A model generated the notes under the pieces. It saw only the letters and a list, made by a program, of their open reading frames with translations, was not told the DNA's origin and made no database searches. DNA of 64,000 nt from Lithospermum erythrorhizon (Eukaryota; Streptophyta; Magnoliopsida; Boraginales; Boraginaceae): contig JADFUC010000604.1 of assembly GCA_019722365.1 (NCBI GenBank), positions 186,001-250,000 of the forward strand, written 5' to 3'. The stretch's first letter is position 1. Every line of letters begins with the position of its first letter. Below are positions 34,902 through 47,531 of the stretch, piece after piece. Made by a program: the position numbers and the translations under genes.

Positions 34902-36551
34902 TATCTCTTCATAGAGGCAAAGAACATCGGTGTGTAGACCAGTTTGCCAAACTGGGAAAGTTGATATGTACCAGTTTTGAAGACAGAACTCACTTCTACA
35001 TCCTCTAGATTGGTGGTACCTGTTCTTCGTGATCGATTTGAGAGTTTCTTATTTTGAGATCATGTAAATTATGTGTTCATATTTTGTCCAAATATGCGAT
35101 AATAGTAGGCACGGAGGAGTGGTCAGGAGAGCAATTTGAATATTCTAATGTTCATGTAAATTTAATCCTCTATTACATGAAATCCTAAAGAAGATAATAT
35201 AGAACAATATTTCGATTTATAGAAAAAGTTTAATTACTTCCACCTCGCAAATATTGATTAAGCAACGATAGAACTTTGAAATTTGTCTCCTAAATCGATT
35301 TTTTGTTTTGTTTTGGCCCCCCTCGGCCCCTCCATCTGTTTTTTAGTGTTGAAGTTACTAGATTTTAGCAAAACTAAATTGTTTAGGGTACAATGGTACA
35401 TATTCAAATAATTATAGATTCAATCATTCAAACATCTTACGGAGTAGTATTTAAGGGATGTCTGCTAAGGCCTGTGAAGCTCCTTAGAAGATGGCTGTAG
35501 TCAATATTTGTTATGCAGGCAGTTCGAATCCGGCTTGTTAAATTGGTGGCCCCGTTGAACTTCGAGACAAAGTCATGCCCCCTTCTTGTTGAACCCGAAT
35601 ACGGCCGGACCGATTCGATAGACATTACACCTCATTTAACACATAGTCCGACCGCATTTACCTTTAAAAATAGATAATAATCTTGTGGGGGCGACGTTAT
35701 TTTTCTTTTTTCTATTATTAAAAAGTGCTCATCTTCTTTAAAATTGACATGAAGTCATAAACAATCAAATCTGATTCACACCATCCCTCGACCACAAAAC
35801 TATCAAGTGCGTGATTACTTTAATAAGAAAAACAAATTAAATGGCCATCATGGAAGAACATTAAAGTTACCTGAATATGGGTTAGCTTTTGTTTCTTTTA
35901 CTTTACATTATTTTTTCCTTCAACTAGAAAGAGGCTCTAATGTTCTACATCATGACAAAATAAAAAGTTACTAAGGTGAAAAAGATTGAAGTATTTATGT
36001 CTGGTCCATGTCCTCTGATAATAATCGGATAAAGACAATTACAAAACCTTTTTTGGCAACCCCCGACATATATATCTTTTACTACTTTAACATTCATTAT
36101 TGACATTTTGATAACTGCCTATCTTCTCATGCTTGCCATGAATAGACTGATGAGGGAAGCCATGGGCCTTTCAATAAGATAATGAATCGTCCTATTTTGT
36201 TTCTAGGAAAATGATAAAATGGTCTTGTCTAATTAAGTTGCAATTTAATCATTAAAATAATCACTAGTAATAGCATATCTTAAGATGAGGTTCTATCTCA
36301 TAAGCTGCGTTGATGGTTCCCACTGTGTGATTCTTTTCCTTCCAAATTTGACTATTGTCATTACAAGACTGATTCAAATCTAAGTTTCGTCATTACTTGT
36401 AACTTGAAAATTGAAACCATGCATAAGACAACAGCAGAAAGTACTATTCGTATTAACTTCTGTAGTAATAAGCCACTTCATTTGTAATTCTGATTCACGT
36501 TTCTTTTGTCAAATGTTTCAGATTGACTTTATTTTAAGGTTAGTTTATGTA
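34902..36551. other. 3' flank and intergenic DNA, no gene
   Basis: No coding region could be supported. GTTCGAATCC at 35523-35532 resembles a tRNA box B, but no tRNA fold was found. A minus-strand open frame at 35437-35625 matches nothing known. Confidence 0.5.
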
Positions 36552-36556
36552 ATAAC

Positions 36557-38335
36557 TGTAGATAGTGAAAATTTAATAATTTTAATTAATAAATTCATTT
36601 TATGGATTTATTAAAATTAATTAATTCTCAACCAATCCTGCGATTACACGTGTTGATTAGGGAGTTATTCGAGCAATTAAATTGGCTTTGGAGAAAATAA
36701 TAGGGTTTTAATTCGGGAGACGTGATATTAATTTTAGAGTTAAATTAGGGTTTTACATTATATAAACCTAATTTTTAAATGCAGAATATAGGGTTTAGAA
36801 AGATATTGGGTAAATGAATGCAACGAGGAAATGTCGGGTGATAAATAAACTAATTTTTTGACCTAAAAAACCTAAAAGAAGCGTGACTCCTTTTCTTGGA
36901 GAATAAGTTCTTGTGAAATATCAGACGGTCCAAATTATGCCTCAAGATCACTTCGGTTGAGATCGTGATGCACGAAAATGGGCCAAGCGTCGAGGAAAGC
37001 AAACCGAAAGCCTATATAAATTGCCTATATTTTGAAACTTCGTAAGCGAAGTGGGAGAAAAAGGTAAAGGCAAAGGTGGAAAAGCTACAGGCGGCTCGAA
37101 GAGAGATCGTGAGGGCGTTTTGGAAACGTCTCAAGCTTGAGATTGAAGAGAAGAAAGATGCTTTCCGGGGCCTTTGAAGACCCTAAATGATTATGCAGTA
37201 CGTAAAGCGGATTGATCCGAAACTCCGACAAAAGCGGAGGCGTCCGTGCTAATAATTTTGCGAAACCTTCTTCAAAGCCTACATGAAATCAAATCTAGGA
37301 GAGGATCGAAACTGCGAAGCCGCTCCCAACGCTGAGTGGCGTCAACCCATCGAAGGTAGCGACCCCAAAAGTCGACAAAGCGGGTGCCCGTGAGGCGGAC
37401 AATGCCGAAACTCCGATCGCGAGTACATCCGTCCCAACCAATTGTAGGAAGCTTCTTGTTGCTAAAGCCCACTTGAAATCGGAATCGGAGAGGATCAATT
37501 TCTTTGAAGCCGCTCAGCAAATAGGCGCTGGAACATACCGGGGGAGAAGCGGACCATCCCTTAAAAGGCGTGGCTGTCAGTACCAACCATATGAAATGGC
37601 TGAAACATTGCTAAGGCCCTAGAACAAATCAGTGAAAGTAATATCAGTGCTCGAGCCACTTGCTCCCATATCAGCGCGGGCACAAGGAAGGCTGCTAAGG
37701 CCCCACTTGCCGTTAAGGAGCCGGCCACTGGCTTCCACAAGGTTGATCAGTTGACATGGCGTTGCTTTCGAAGCCCACGGCCAGTCCGACCCGCTTTGGG
37801 GAGACAAAATTTCTTCAGCATCCCTTGAGGCAAGCATATCGAAGTAAATACAGCCGAAATCCACTTTGAGACATATCGAGAGAAGGTCAAAAGCGTCCAT
37901 GAAGCTACATGCTCCGTCAAGAGGATCGGCGTCACCGGCCCATATCCGGCCAACGGAGAGTCAAAGGTCGCGTCGGCCCGTATCTCGAGGGATCGAAGTT
38001 CCAGGAGCCAAAGGAATCGAGTTCACTCTGACCTGCACGAGGATCGAGGCGCTCGGCATCGGTTGGGACCATATCCAGCGTGAAAGACCAAATCCTCGTC
38101 CCGGGCCACAATACATGACCCGTATCCAACTCGGCGCCCCAAGGCACAATGCTTCGAGTCCATGCTCCGGTCGAAATAAATGCAGCAGAAGCGTCAGCAT
38201 ACGTAGAAGATAACTAGGCGATGGTAGTCGAACCCAAACCGTTGATAAATCATTTTGTACCTTGAAATATTTCCTCGAAAGGAGTTTATTGACTGGTGGG
38301 CATATAAATAGCCAAAATCTTTCCTAAGCGATACA
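36557..38335 (+). repeat. 5' LTR of the Tat-type element
   Basis: About 1.78 kb, beginning TGTAGATAGTG and ending GCGATACA. Shared with the 3' LTR are ATTACACGTGTTGATTAG-like words, TTTTCTTGGAGAATAAGTT, TCAAATCTAGGAGAGGATCG and CTTCCTAA or CTTCCCTAA near the end. Short open frames here are not genes. Confidence 0.8.
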
Positions 38336-38339
38336 AATC

Positions 38340-38358
38340 TTGGCGTACCCGGTGGGAC
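38340..38358 (+). other. Primer-binding site of the Tat-type element
   Basis: TTGGCGTACCCGGTGGGAC lies 4 bp after the 5' LTR. This resembles TTGGCACGCTCGGTGGGAC, a form seen behind LTRs of plant Tat-lineage Gypsy elements. Confidence 0.65.
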
Positions 38359-38391
38359 TATCTACATTCCTAGATTCGCATTGACTACAAA

Positions 38392-40135
38392 ATGGTTCGA
38401 GGGGCCTAAGCAGGCTATTCGCCATGTTCGAGGAATCTTCTGAGATTGTAGGAGTCACAGAAGGTGGTGCATCGGATAAAATTGACAGTGTACTACGATC
38501 ACGTCAACCAAATCAGAAAATTACATTGCTTCAGGAAAAGCCCCAGCTGACGGAGGATGCAGCAATGATAATGGTTGATTATCCGGGCTCACACGGGGGA
38601 ACTTGTCAGTATAGGTCTGTATTTCGGAGAATCCATTAAAGATAAATACAGCTGAGGTCACCAGTTCCAACATACTACCAGGAGCCTTAGAAGCAATAGC
38701 GATACGGATTACTGCAGGTCCCGGGCAACTAAGCCCACGTAGAGCACAGGATTGACATGTCCCACATGTGAAAGGGACCTCGAGTACCTTGAAGGATCAA
38801 AAAGCTACTCGGCTTGAGGATCTTTCGTAGCACGTCGATTAGCGGTTACACACCTAGGACATTCATGAAAGGAAGTCAATCCAAGTATGAGTCACAAATT
38901 GACTACGAGACTCCCATGCTCGGTCGCGGTAGCCACTACCTTCTCCTTAAAAGGATAGTGGAAGACATGCTAAATGCGCTTTAAATCTCAGGAGGAGGCT
39001 CGGCATGAACTCTTGTTGAGCCGGCACGAAGACCTCGTCGAAGGGCCAAGTACCTCGAGGATGCACAAAGACACCTCATATCAAGCTTCAAGTATGTCCC
39101 ATGTACCTTGACAAAAGGCCGGGTGGAGAATCTACAGCGTCTCGGTGATGGGACCGTACGGTTGGGGCGTAGAAGGAGTTCGCCAGTGGCGGCAATCAAA
39201 AGACTTCCCAGCGGCCTTCGCCCATTTCATAGAGGCATGCAGCAATCTTGGAACCGATGAGAGGATCACATGGTAAGCGGTTCGCCCCGATCACTAAAGG
39301 GGAATGCATTTGGGTAGTCACGCATTTGGAACCAACTCCATAGATAATTGAAACATTTGGGCGAGTTCACCATTGTTTCTTGATGCCATGCAGAATAACG
39401 ACAAAGCGTGATAGAGCTCACGATTGCCAAGCGGACAGAGGCGGTCACAGACTTCATCAATAGGTGGAGGAGCCTCAGCCTCAAATGCAAGATACACTTT
39501 GGTCTTCAGCGAAATCGGCGTGTGCATCTGAGGATGCGTTGGGACTGCGGTACATCTGAACCTCTTGAAGACTTCGGCATTTGTCACGAGCTGTGATATG
39601 GAGTTGACCATGGCCCAACAAAGAGAAAGTGCGAGTACGTGCGTCAGCTCTGTAAAGCCAGGTGCGAGATGTAGATCTCGGCCGTACGAAAGGCATTACG
39701 CCATAACTTCCCGAGTCGCGAAGTTCTCGCTAAGAAACACTTGGAGACTAACTTTAGAAGCGAGGTAGATCAGCCGAAGAGATGGAAGACAAGGAATATT
39801 CACTCATTGACTCAAACACCACGATGATCTTGGAGGTGTTGCTAAAGGAAAAACTCATAGAGTTGCCTGAGTCCAAGCGACCTATGGAGGCTAACAGGAG
39901 GAGCGAGCCAAATTTTTGCAAGTATCACCATGTGCTTGGACACTCCACTGAGAAATGCTTCACATTCAAAGAGAAGATGATGAGCTTGGCATATCAGGAA
40001 ACCATATCCCTTGAAGAAGACAAGGTCGCAACAAATCATGTGACTGCTGCAACAAAAACACATAAAGAGTCCTGGAGAAAGAAGAATTCGTGGAGAAGTT
40101 ACCCAGGCAAATCCCATGGTAAAAACTCATAAGCT
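38392..40135 (+). pseudogene. Tat-type gag, broken
   Basis: The first stretch (38424-38639, MFEESSEIVGVTEGG...) is the likely N-terminal Gag region. The Retrotrans_gag core is near 39405-39500 (VIELTIAKRTEAVTDFINRW, RSLSLKC). The C-terminal region at 39782-40132 has LLKEKLIELPESKRPMEANR and FCKYHHVLGHSTEKCFTFKE, the Cys/His motif usual in this lineage. Stops and frameshifts separate the parts. Gag packages the element RNA. No zinc-knuckle-to-protease continuation follows. Confidence 0.75.
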
Positions 40136-42254
40136 TCATGCTACATGTGTGAGGAAGTTGAAGAAATTGCAACTGCAAAGAACAAACATGAGGCTCCCTA
40201 GGGCTCTCAAGTACCTCAACCAAATCAGAAGATGCTGCACTAGAAGAGATGAGCAGTGAAGACCAACCACCAACCGATTGAAACATCAAACTACAAATCG
40301 GTCTTCCAAAAGTTGGGGGCAAACAATCAAGAGAAAAAGATGGCATTCGAAATATTGGGGCAACAGGCAAAAGCACGTACCGAGGCTAAGAAACAACAAA
40401 CCACAAAATGGTCTTCCACAAGAGTTGGGGAGCCATGGCAAAAGAAATAGATGGTCTTCAAGAGGTTGAGGCGTGAGCGAAACCAGCGTATTGAGAGGCC
40501 GGACAAAAAAAATCACAATTGATTCCCACTGGCATTGTAATCGAGGCGGAGTGCGCCCAGCGCGCATATGAAGAAGGTGACAAATCAGCTGCATGCAAAG
40601 GATGGACTCGCGTAGTGCCACAACCTCTCCAACAAAATGGGGACAACCGTGAGACAGCCCGTCCATTCAGCGTGGTGCTTTCCCTCTTGAACTCATCAAG
40701 AATATGCATACAACCTCCCGGATATGAGTATACTGTCTACCTAGGCATTTGACGATCATGAAAAACTCGAATAACTCGATAAAATCCATTTCGAATAACT
40801 TTCGATTCGATTGTTTCAAACCGATCTATAAACACTAATATTATACTATATTGATTTCGAGACTTAAACTCGATCCGATTCAAAAATTATTAACTTTTCA
40901 ATGCCATTACGTTATTAAATGTATTGACAATATGTATTAACACATGAAAATTTGAATTTTATTATAAAAAGCCTCTCAAATTAAGTTGACGTCTAGTGAA
41001 ACTCGAAGGGTTAGAGCTAGGCTCGAGAGCGCCAGCAATTTTGATCTGATACTGGTAGGACTTAATTTGAAATAAAACTCAGTAAAGGCTTCATTTGACT
41101 CGATGATTATCAAACCCGAGACTAAGACATAACGAGGTTCGGCTTCGTTCGGAGGCCTATACACCTGCGGCTCCTGTGTTTCACGGTATAAACTATTGAC
41201 CCTCACGGATAAGAGGATAAACTTTCTAGAGACTCACTGCCAGCCTTGAGGATAAAACATCGACCCTCTCGGGTAGGAGGTTAAATTACCCTCTGAAAAC
41301 TCCTAACTATAGTCTAATTACCCTGACACTCATGATCTGAGGCTAAAAAATCAAACCCCTCTTGAACTACGTTTTGACTTGATCCCTCTGATACGTGGCT
41401 GACTTAATGACCAAGTCGATCATAACTTTAAACATATTTTATGTTCTTTTCAGACATAGGGGAAGGAGTTCACATGATTAGAGAAAGTGATACTGAACAC
41501 CCTGGATCCATAGTATCAATGTAGTACCTTCTACGCTACATCAATGCTTGAAGTGCGTAAGGGCGGCTTCGAGCAGACGATCAGGCATAGAGAATACATT
41601 CACCATTGAGTCGCGCTGTTGATCGCAGCGCTGCAAGAAACAAGACAAGTGAGGCTTAGCCGAGAGCACAAGAGGCGCCAGGCGGCTCAAACCACTCATC
41701 CTAGTGCAAATGAAGAAATCACGAAGTACTCAAAGGGTTGACGCATTTGACTTCAGCGGAGGAGGTTGCGTACACATTTCAAGGGCTTCGTCGTACCGGT
41801 CTGAGATAAAAGATAGAGCATGGAATCTCTGAATCTAAAACTTATGATCTCTAGTCAAAGCGGGATCTGACCCCGCCAAAGATCACGGGGATGGAAAAAC
41901 TACCACCGAAGTCACGAGAAACAAGATGCATGATCAAAGGGTAACTCAGAGCTACGCATGCTTGAGCGATCGAAAGAACAACGAGGAATCCAAAAGCAGC
42001 AAAAAACAACAAGCAGTCAAGTGAAGACAAAGAATAAAGACAAAATCAAAAGATCAAGAGACTACAACCCAACACTATATAACGAGACACAAAAGCAAGT
42101 GAGAGGAGGTACACCCACAAAAGCGCTTGATCCCGATAGAGGAAGAGGCTCCTCGATGACTAACTTTAACATGCGTAAACATCGCACGGTCGGGAGGTCA
42201 ATGACTTAGTGGTTAGAAGTCAGAATGCACCCATAAAGCAAAGAGTAAGGCAAG
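40136..42254. other. Non-coding interior of the Tat-type element
   Basis: No polymerase motif was found on either strand. Short open frames occur (for example 41958-42209, a Lys/Arg-rich 83-codon frame), but none is recognisable. Around 41180-41300 the words ACCCTCNCGG-TAAGAGG and GAGGATAAA or GAGGTTAAA recur, an irregular tandem pattern. Confidence 0.5.
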
Positions 42255-43085
42255 AAGCCAAGCGGATCAACTCTAGGGAACCCGGCCCTTTCGAGGATGA
42301 ATGCATCAATGACGGAGGCAGCATATGAGAATTGAGAAACTCACAGCGAGAACGGATGTTATCACCACGCCAAAGAGGATAGAGGTCAGTACATTCAGCC
42401 TTAGATTAAAAAAAAAAAAAAAAAAAACAAAGCAGGCAAAGCCAAAAGGATCAACTCTAGGAGACCATTGCACCAGGTGAATAAATCACGTACGTAGAAT
42501 CGGAGGCAGCCTTGAAAGGTGAGGAACTCACTTGGGGCAGGATGTTGTCGCATCTGAAAGAGGTTAGAAGTCCATAGTCCTATCAACTCAAAATCAAACC
42601 CGAGTCCTTACCCCCGACCCCGATGGCTCGAGCAAGCACGAAGCAAAAAAAAAAAAAGCAACACAAAAGGGAAGGGACTCGTACCTGAAGGCGCCCCGTC
42701 AAAGGAAGCGAGGAGGCAGTCGCGCGGAGGACAAAGGTCGAGTTACGCCAGTAGGAACCAGCGAGTCAAGGTGAGTAACTCTGAAGCCACTCCTCGAGGT
42801 CACGCGCCCCGTATCCAAAGGAAATAGGGAGCGATCCCGTGCGGAGGACGGAGGTCGAGTGCGCAGTTGGCGCGAAACTAAGTCACGGTGAGTAACCAAG
42901 GGGACTAACTCTAGGAAACCATTACTTCAAGAGTGGGTGCACCACCCCATATCCAAAGGAAATAGGGAGCCAATAACACGCGGAGGACAGAAGTCCAGAG
43001 TTCTACCAAGTTGGCACCAAACCAAGTCAAGGTGGGTAACCAAGGGGACTAACTCTAGGAAACCACCAGCTCAAGAACAATGCAA
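42255..43085. repeat. Tandem repeats before the 3' LTR of the Tat-type element
   Basis: Two clear units of 138 bp start at 42811 and 42949 with TATCCAAAGGAAATAGGGAG. Each contains CGCGGAGGAC or TGCGGAGGAC and ends with GGGACTAACTCTAGGAAACC. A shorter copy precedes them (42698-42810), and more diverged GATCAACTCTAGG units occur near 42265 and 42450. Tandem repeats between pol and the 3' LTR are known for Tat-lineage elements and can seed satellites. Confidence 0.75.
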
Positions 43086-44746
43086 AAATCTATGGTAAAG
43101 GAACAGCAGTACACAACATGGGAGGCTCAAACAACTATCGAAAGCAAAGAAGAGCTACAAATAAAAAGCGAAAGCAAACAGCATGCAAAAACATAATTTG
43201 TTCCAATCCAGATTCAGGAGCAAAGATGAACATAAAATGATACAGACCCTAAAGCTACGTGATAGAGCATGCAAATACCTACGCATAGATATAAAGTTCA
43301 TAAGAAACAGACAAACGAGCAAGAAGATATGGCCAAAATACTATGGCGTACAAATATCTGTGAGAATTCACGAGGAACAAATTATGTATTCAGATATCTA
43401 ATGATCCAGGACTACCCACTTCACGGGGTGCTGCTGGGGCGTGTGTCTCTTCCATAGCCGAGATCATATGCGGTTCTTACCAAGGTGATGAGAAAGAATA
43501 CGAAGAACAAAAGTGATGCAAAAAATAAGACAACATTCAAAGCAGTCAAACAGAGGTATCAAAAAAATTCAGAAAATTAAGTAAACAATCAGGAATATGG
43601 GGGACCCCTACAGGAACTTCCAGTTCAAATTTCAAGTTATTCGACAAATGTCAGCAGGAACAATTAAGAGAGAAAATTAATGAAAATTCAAAAATGGGAT
43701 TCTACAACAAAACATGCTTATGAAAATTATGAGATTTATTCTAGGTAAACCCTAATTTGATTAATGTTTAGCATGTGGTATATTATGATCATCCACTTAT
43801 GAGTAATAGAATTCACTTGAAGAACTAAGAAAAGGTAAAACTTTGCACGAGCGAAGATTTTCGAAAATGCCTGGCGGCGAGTTCAAAGCAAAATACTTGA
43901 AATCAAGAAAAGAACAAAAAAATTATTATTTTTGAACCCATACATGGTTCAAAAATATCAAAAAAAAATATAGTTTTTGAACCTAGTTTGGTTCGAAAAT
44001 CAAGAAGAAAAAAGGGAACAAAAGAGAAAAACCCAGAACTTTATACTACACATGCAATTTTCGAACAAAAAGGAAGAAAAAAAGAAAAAAAATTCCCACC
44101 TTTGTGCTTGGAATTTTCGGTCCTTATGCGAAGAGAAGATGATGATTTTGTGTTTCATACAAGTCATCTTATAAGAGAAGGGTTTAAGTTAACCGAGCGG
44201 GCTCAATACCTAGAAGTGTTCAATGGGAGAAAGAAGTGAACCACCAGGTCCCTTGTGATTTTTTGAAAATAACAAAGCTGTTGGAGGCTAGATTTTCATT
44301 TTGTACCCCGAACCGATGATCAAGTTCGAGCTCATGAGTCATCGGTACATCGAAGAACCCGAACACAGTTGATCAAAAATTATATGGAGAAATTTGCACT
44401 ATATTAGTGTAGAATTGAATAACTAAGAATCATAATAAATCACACCCATGGGAATTAATTCTCACTTACATCCCGGGGGATCGGATATTAATGGCGAAGA
44501 TCAAGACTCCGATATGACATAAAATTTGTGTTCGGACATATCAAAATGACAATTAATTTCTTAAATTAGAAATTAAGTAATGTAACATATCGGCCATTTG
44601 CGTAGAGAATCCATCAAAATGCAAAGTGCAGGTGGCGAGAGCAAGTTCAAACAGCTGCACAGTGACAATATTTCTGGCATGGGAACTTTGTGGGGGATCG
44701 AACACCCGACACGCCTACTGCATTATATGCCGAGTTCGAGGGCATT
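43086..44746. other. 3' internal region of the Tat-type element
   Basis: Purine-rich, with many AAG/GAA words. No coding domain was recognised. The last bases before the 3' LTR (GAGTTCGAGGGCATTT) are the likely polypurine tract region. Confidence 0.5.
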
Positions 44747-46379
44747 TGTAGATAGTGAAAATTCCATTATTTTAATAAATAAAATTCATTTTTATGGATT
44801 TATTAATTTAATTAATTCTCAACCCGATCACAGGATTACACGTGATTAGGATTACGCTTGAGCTTCAGAATTAAATTCAAGCAGGAGAAAATAATAAGGT
44901 TACGGGGATTCGGGGGACTGATATTAATTTTAGATTAAAATTAGGGTTTTCATTAAATAAACCTAATTTTAAACCTAGAATAGAGTTCAGAGAATCTGAG
45001 GCTTAAATGAATGCAATAAAGAAGAAAATGTCGGGGTCAATAAATAAATTGAGTTTTGACCTAAAAAATCCCAAAGGAGTACTTGACTTCTTTTCTTGGA
45101 GAATAAGTTGTGCAAAATATCAAACAGTCGCGTATGCCTCGAATCGGCCAGTGAGATCGTGATCCACACAATGGATCAATAAATCAGAAGCAAACATAAA
45201 TACCTCTATGTTTAAAATTAATAAAGCGGGAAAGCTAAGACAAAAAAGGTGGAAAAATTGTGAAATCTACGAAGAAAGAGAATCAACACGTTACCTAAAG
45301 CCTCTCCCGAACTTGAAGATTGGAAAGAAGTGCTGGACACACGAGGAGCCAAGCAGGCGCACAGTACGTCAAGCGGGCGATCTGAAACTTCAGGCAAAGC
45401 CGGGCTCTCAATGCCGAGCAAGTTTAGGAAACACGGCTAGCTAAAGCGGTCGTCAAATCAAATCTAGGAGAGGATCGGCACATTTTGAGGCGCACTCCCG
45501 GCGCCCCAGTGGCGTCAGCCCGTCAAGCGTGACCCCGAAAGTCCGACAAGAAGCGGAGTTGCCCATCAAGGCGGACAATCTCGAAACTCCGACAAGCGGG
45601 CACCAAGCCAATTTGGGGAAATCTGGCCCAAGCCTTGCTGATAAATCAAGGAGAGGATATGCGGAACATCAGTGATGGTAGGCGCCTTCGGCTCTTAATC
45701 AATTGCGGAAATCGTTGTAGGCCACTGCGACAAATCAGCAGCGGAAATGAATCTGGGTCCGAAACTGCTGAAGCCGCTTTTCTACACATCAATCAAGCCT
45801 GAGGAAGGCTGCTAAGACCCGCCTTTGAAGGAACTAACCACAGGCTAAAGGTTAAATCGAGGATTCATTGCCCAGCTACCGGCCACGAACTAGCTGGCGT
45901 AGGTAATTGTGAGCGAGGGCAATGTCCGTCAAGTAATCTCCAGTCATGGCAATGAGCGTATGAGGAAGATTGACTTGGGCTTGACAGCATGTCAATCGGG
46001 GTGTGGCATGTCAGAAGCCCAAGCGGAGGGGTCACGTCCAATCAGGCCCGTATCTCAAGGATCAAGTCGGAGGCCAAAGATCGAGTTAAATACAAATAAT
46101 GCGGGATCAAAGGCTCAGCGCCCGGTTCGGACCATATCTTACATCAGACCAAATTTAAATGGGCGCGTAAGCCGCCGCGTCGCTTCGAGACTCAAGCTCG
46201 GCCAGAGTGAGAATTATATCAAATCAAATCATACTATAGGCGTCATGCATTAGGGAGATAAGCCCCAGGCGATAGTCGAGCGCAAACCGTTTGATAATCT
46301 TTACACATGAAAGATTTTTAGAAAAGTATTTTATTATTTCGGGGCCCATATAAATAATAAAATCTTCCCTAACTATACA
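44747..46379 (+). repeat. 3' LTR of the Tat-type element
   Basis: About 1.63 kb, TGTAGATAGTGAAAAT to AACTATACA, followed at once by the duplication ATAAC (46380-46384). It matches the 5' LTR along its length, with indels. Confidence 0.8.
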
Positions 46380-46384
46380 ATAAC

Positions 46385-47319
46385 TCGTGTTATAACAAAT
46401 TCATATATTTTTAATTCGTTTTAAAGTGCCAAATTTTGAGTGTATATGAACGAACTATAACAAAGTCAATCAATTTATTCAAATATAAGGACAACATTCA
46501 CCATACGACACTACTAGTTAGAAAACACATTAAATATGATGTCCGACACCGATACATTATCGACGTTAAACGGTATCATGATATATATATACTAAATTAA
46601 TGTTTAAGCTTAGCCTTACTGAAATCTGTTGAACTACCAAAACGAGTGGTGTACATTATTGAAAATAAAACAAAGATGGTACAATACTCGAAGTAGATAG
46701 ATTTCATCGATTTTGCCGGGTCAAAATGAAGGTCTTCCGGACAACGACGCTGGAGGAGTCGGCACAAATAGTGGTCGCGTCTATAAGGTTTCCAAGCACT
46801 AAGAACAAAAAAATTATTAATGTTTAGCTCAACTACAGTACACTATATAATTCACTACATTCTTAAAATATTATCTAAATTTTCATATTTGATGTCTAAA
46901 CACTTCAATTAAAATATTATCTAAATTTTCATATTTGATGTCTAAACACTTCACTATGAACTTAATACCTTCATATTTGATGTCTAAACACTTCATTATG
47001 AACTTAAAATATGTATTACTCGGCATCCATTCCTAAAAGATCAACCTGTTTTTCAACTACTAAAATTAACATACTGTACATTTTGTATGTCTTAATTGAC
47101 TGGTACAATTTTAATTGATGTCTTAATTATCTTGCACAACTTTGATTTAAACGAAAAATCATAATGTTAACAATAAAATAGGATAAATATAGTTATTCTA
47201 CATACACTTACACTTCAACATTTAACAAGTTAGACATAGGCGGACTCACCTTAAGTAGGGTTTTACGATCGCATCATAAAAAAGTTTTAATTTTTTTGAC
47301 AAGTAGTGTTATTGTCTCT
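46385..47319. other. Intergenic DNA with a three-copy repeat
   Basis: AAAATATTATCTAAATTTTC and ATATTTGATGTCTAAACACT recur at 46865 and 46911, with a partial third copy at about 46970-47008. A slightly GC-richer patch at 46690-46795 has short open frames on the minus strand that match nothing known. No gene supported. Confidence 0.6.
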
Positions 47320-47531
47320 TACTCCTTCTGTTTTAAAATAGGTGATTGTTTAGATAAAAAGTGTTTTATTAAGGGATAATGAAAAGTTACATTAGAATTG
47401 TAAAAAGCTACATTGAAAATGTAAAAAACTATATTGAAATTGTAAAAATGTATATTAAAAATGCTAACAATCAATTATTGTGAAAAAATAAATTTTTTTA
47501 AATAATCATGTATTTTGAGAAGGAGGAAGTA
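47320..47531. mobile_element. Stowaway-like MITE
   Basis: The left end TACTCCTTCTGTTTTAAAAT with AGGTGATTGTTTA is approximately inverted at the right (TAAATAATCATGTATTTTGA with GAAGGAGGAAGTA). The 212-bp interior repeats AATTGTAAAAA..ACATT units. Ends and size fit a TA-targeting MITE. Confidence 0.6.

Larger units (their letters stand above)
36557..46379 (+). mobile_element. Complete Ty3/Gypsy Tat-type element with gag but no visible pol
   Basis: The two LTRs (36557-38335 and 44747-46379) both begin TGTAGATAGTGAAAAT and end CTATACA or GATACA. Both outer flanks carry ATAAC (36552-36556 and 46380-46384). Behind the 5' LTR lies TTGGCGTACCCGGTGGGAC, the primer-site form of plant Tat elements. 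Tat-type gag follows. The 4.5 kb downstream of gag shows no protease, reverse transcriptase, RNase H or integrase, but has tandem repeats and a long A run (42409-42426). It therefore looks non-autonomous. The LTRs differ by about 150 bp and many substitutions, so it is not young. Confidence 0.85.

Noticed and set aside
35518..35540. GCAGTTCGAATCCGG as a tRNA gene or SINE
   Set aside because: The T-stem does not pair well, and no box A lies at the right distance.
37272..38213. Several overlapping open frames of 60-115 codons
   Set aside because: They lie within the 5' LTR of the Tat-type element and show no domain; GC-rich LTR sequence gives long frames by chance.
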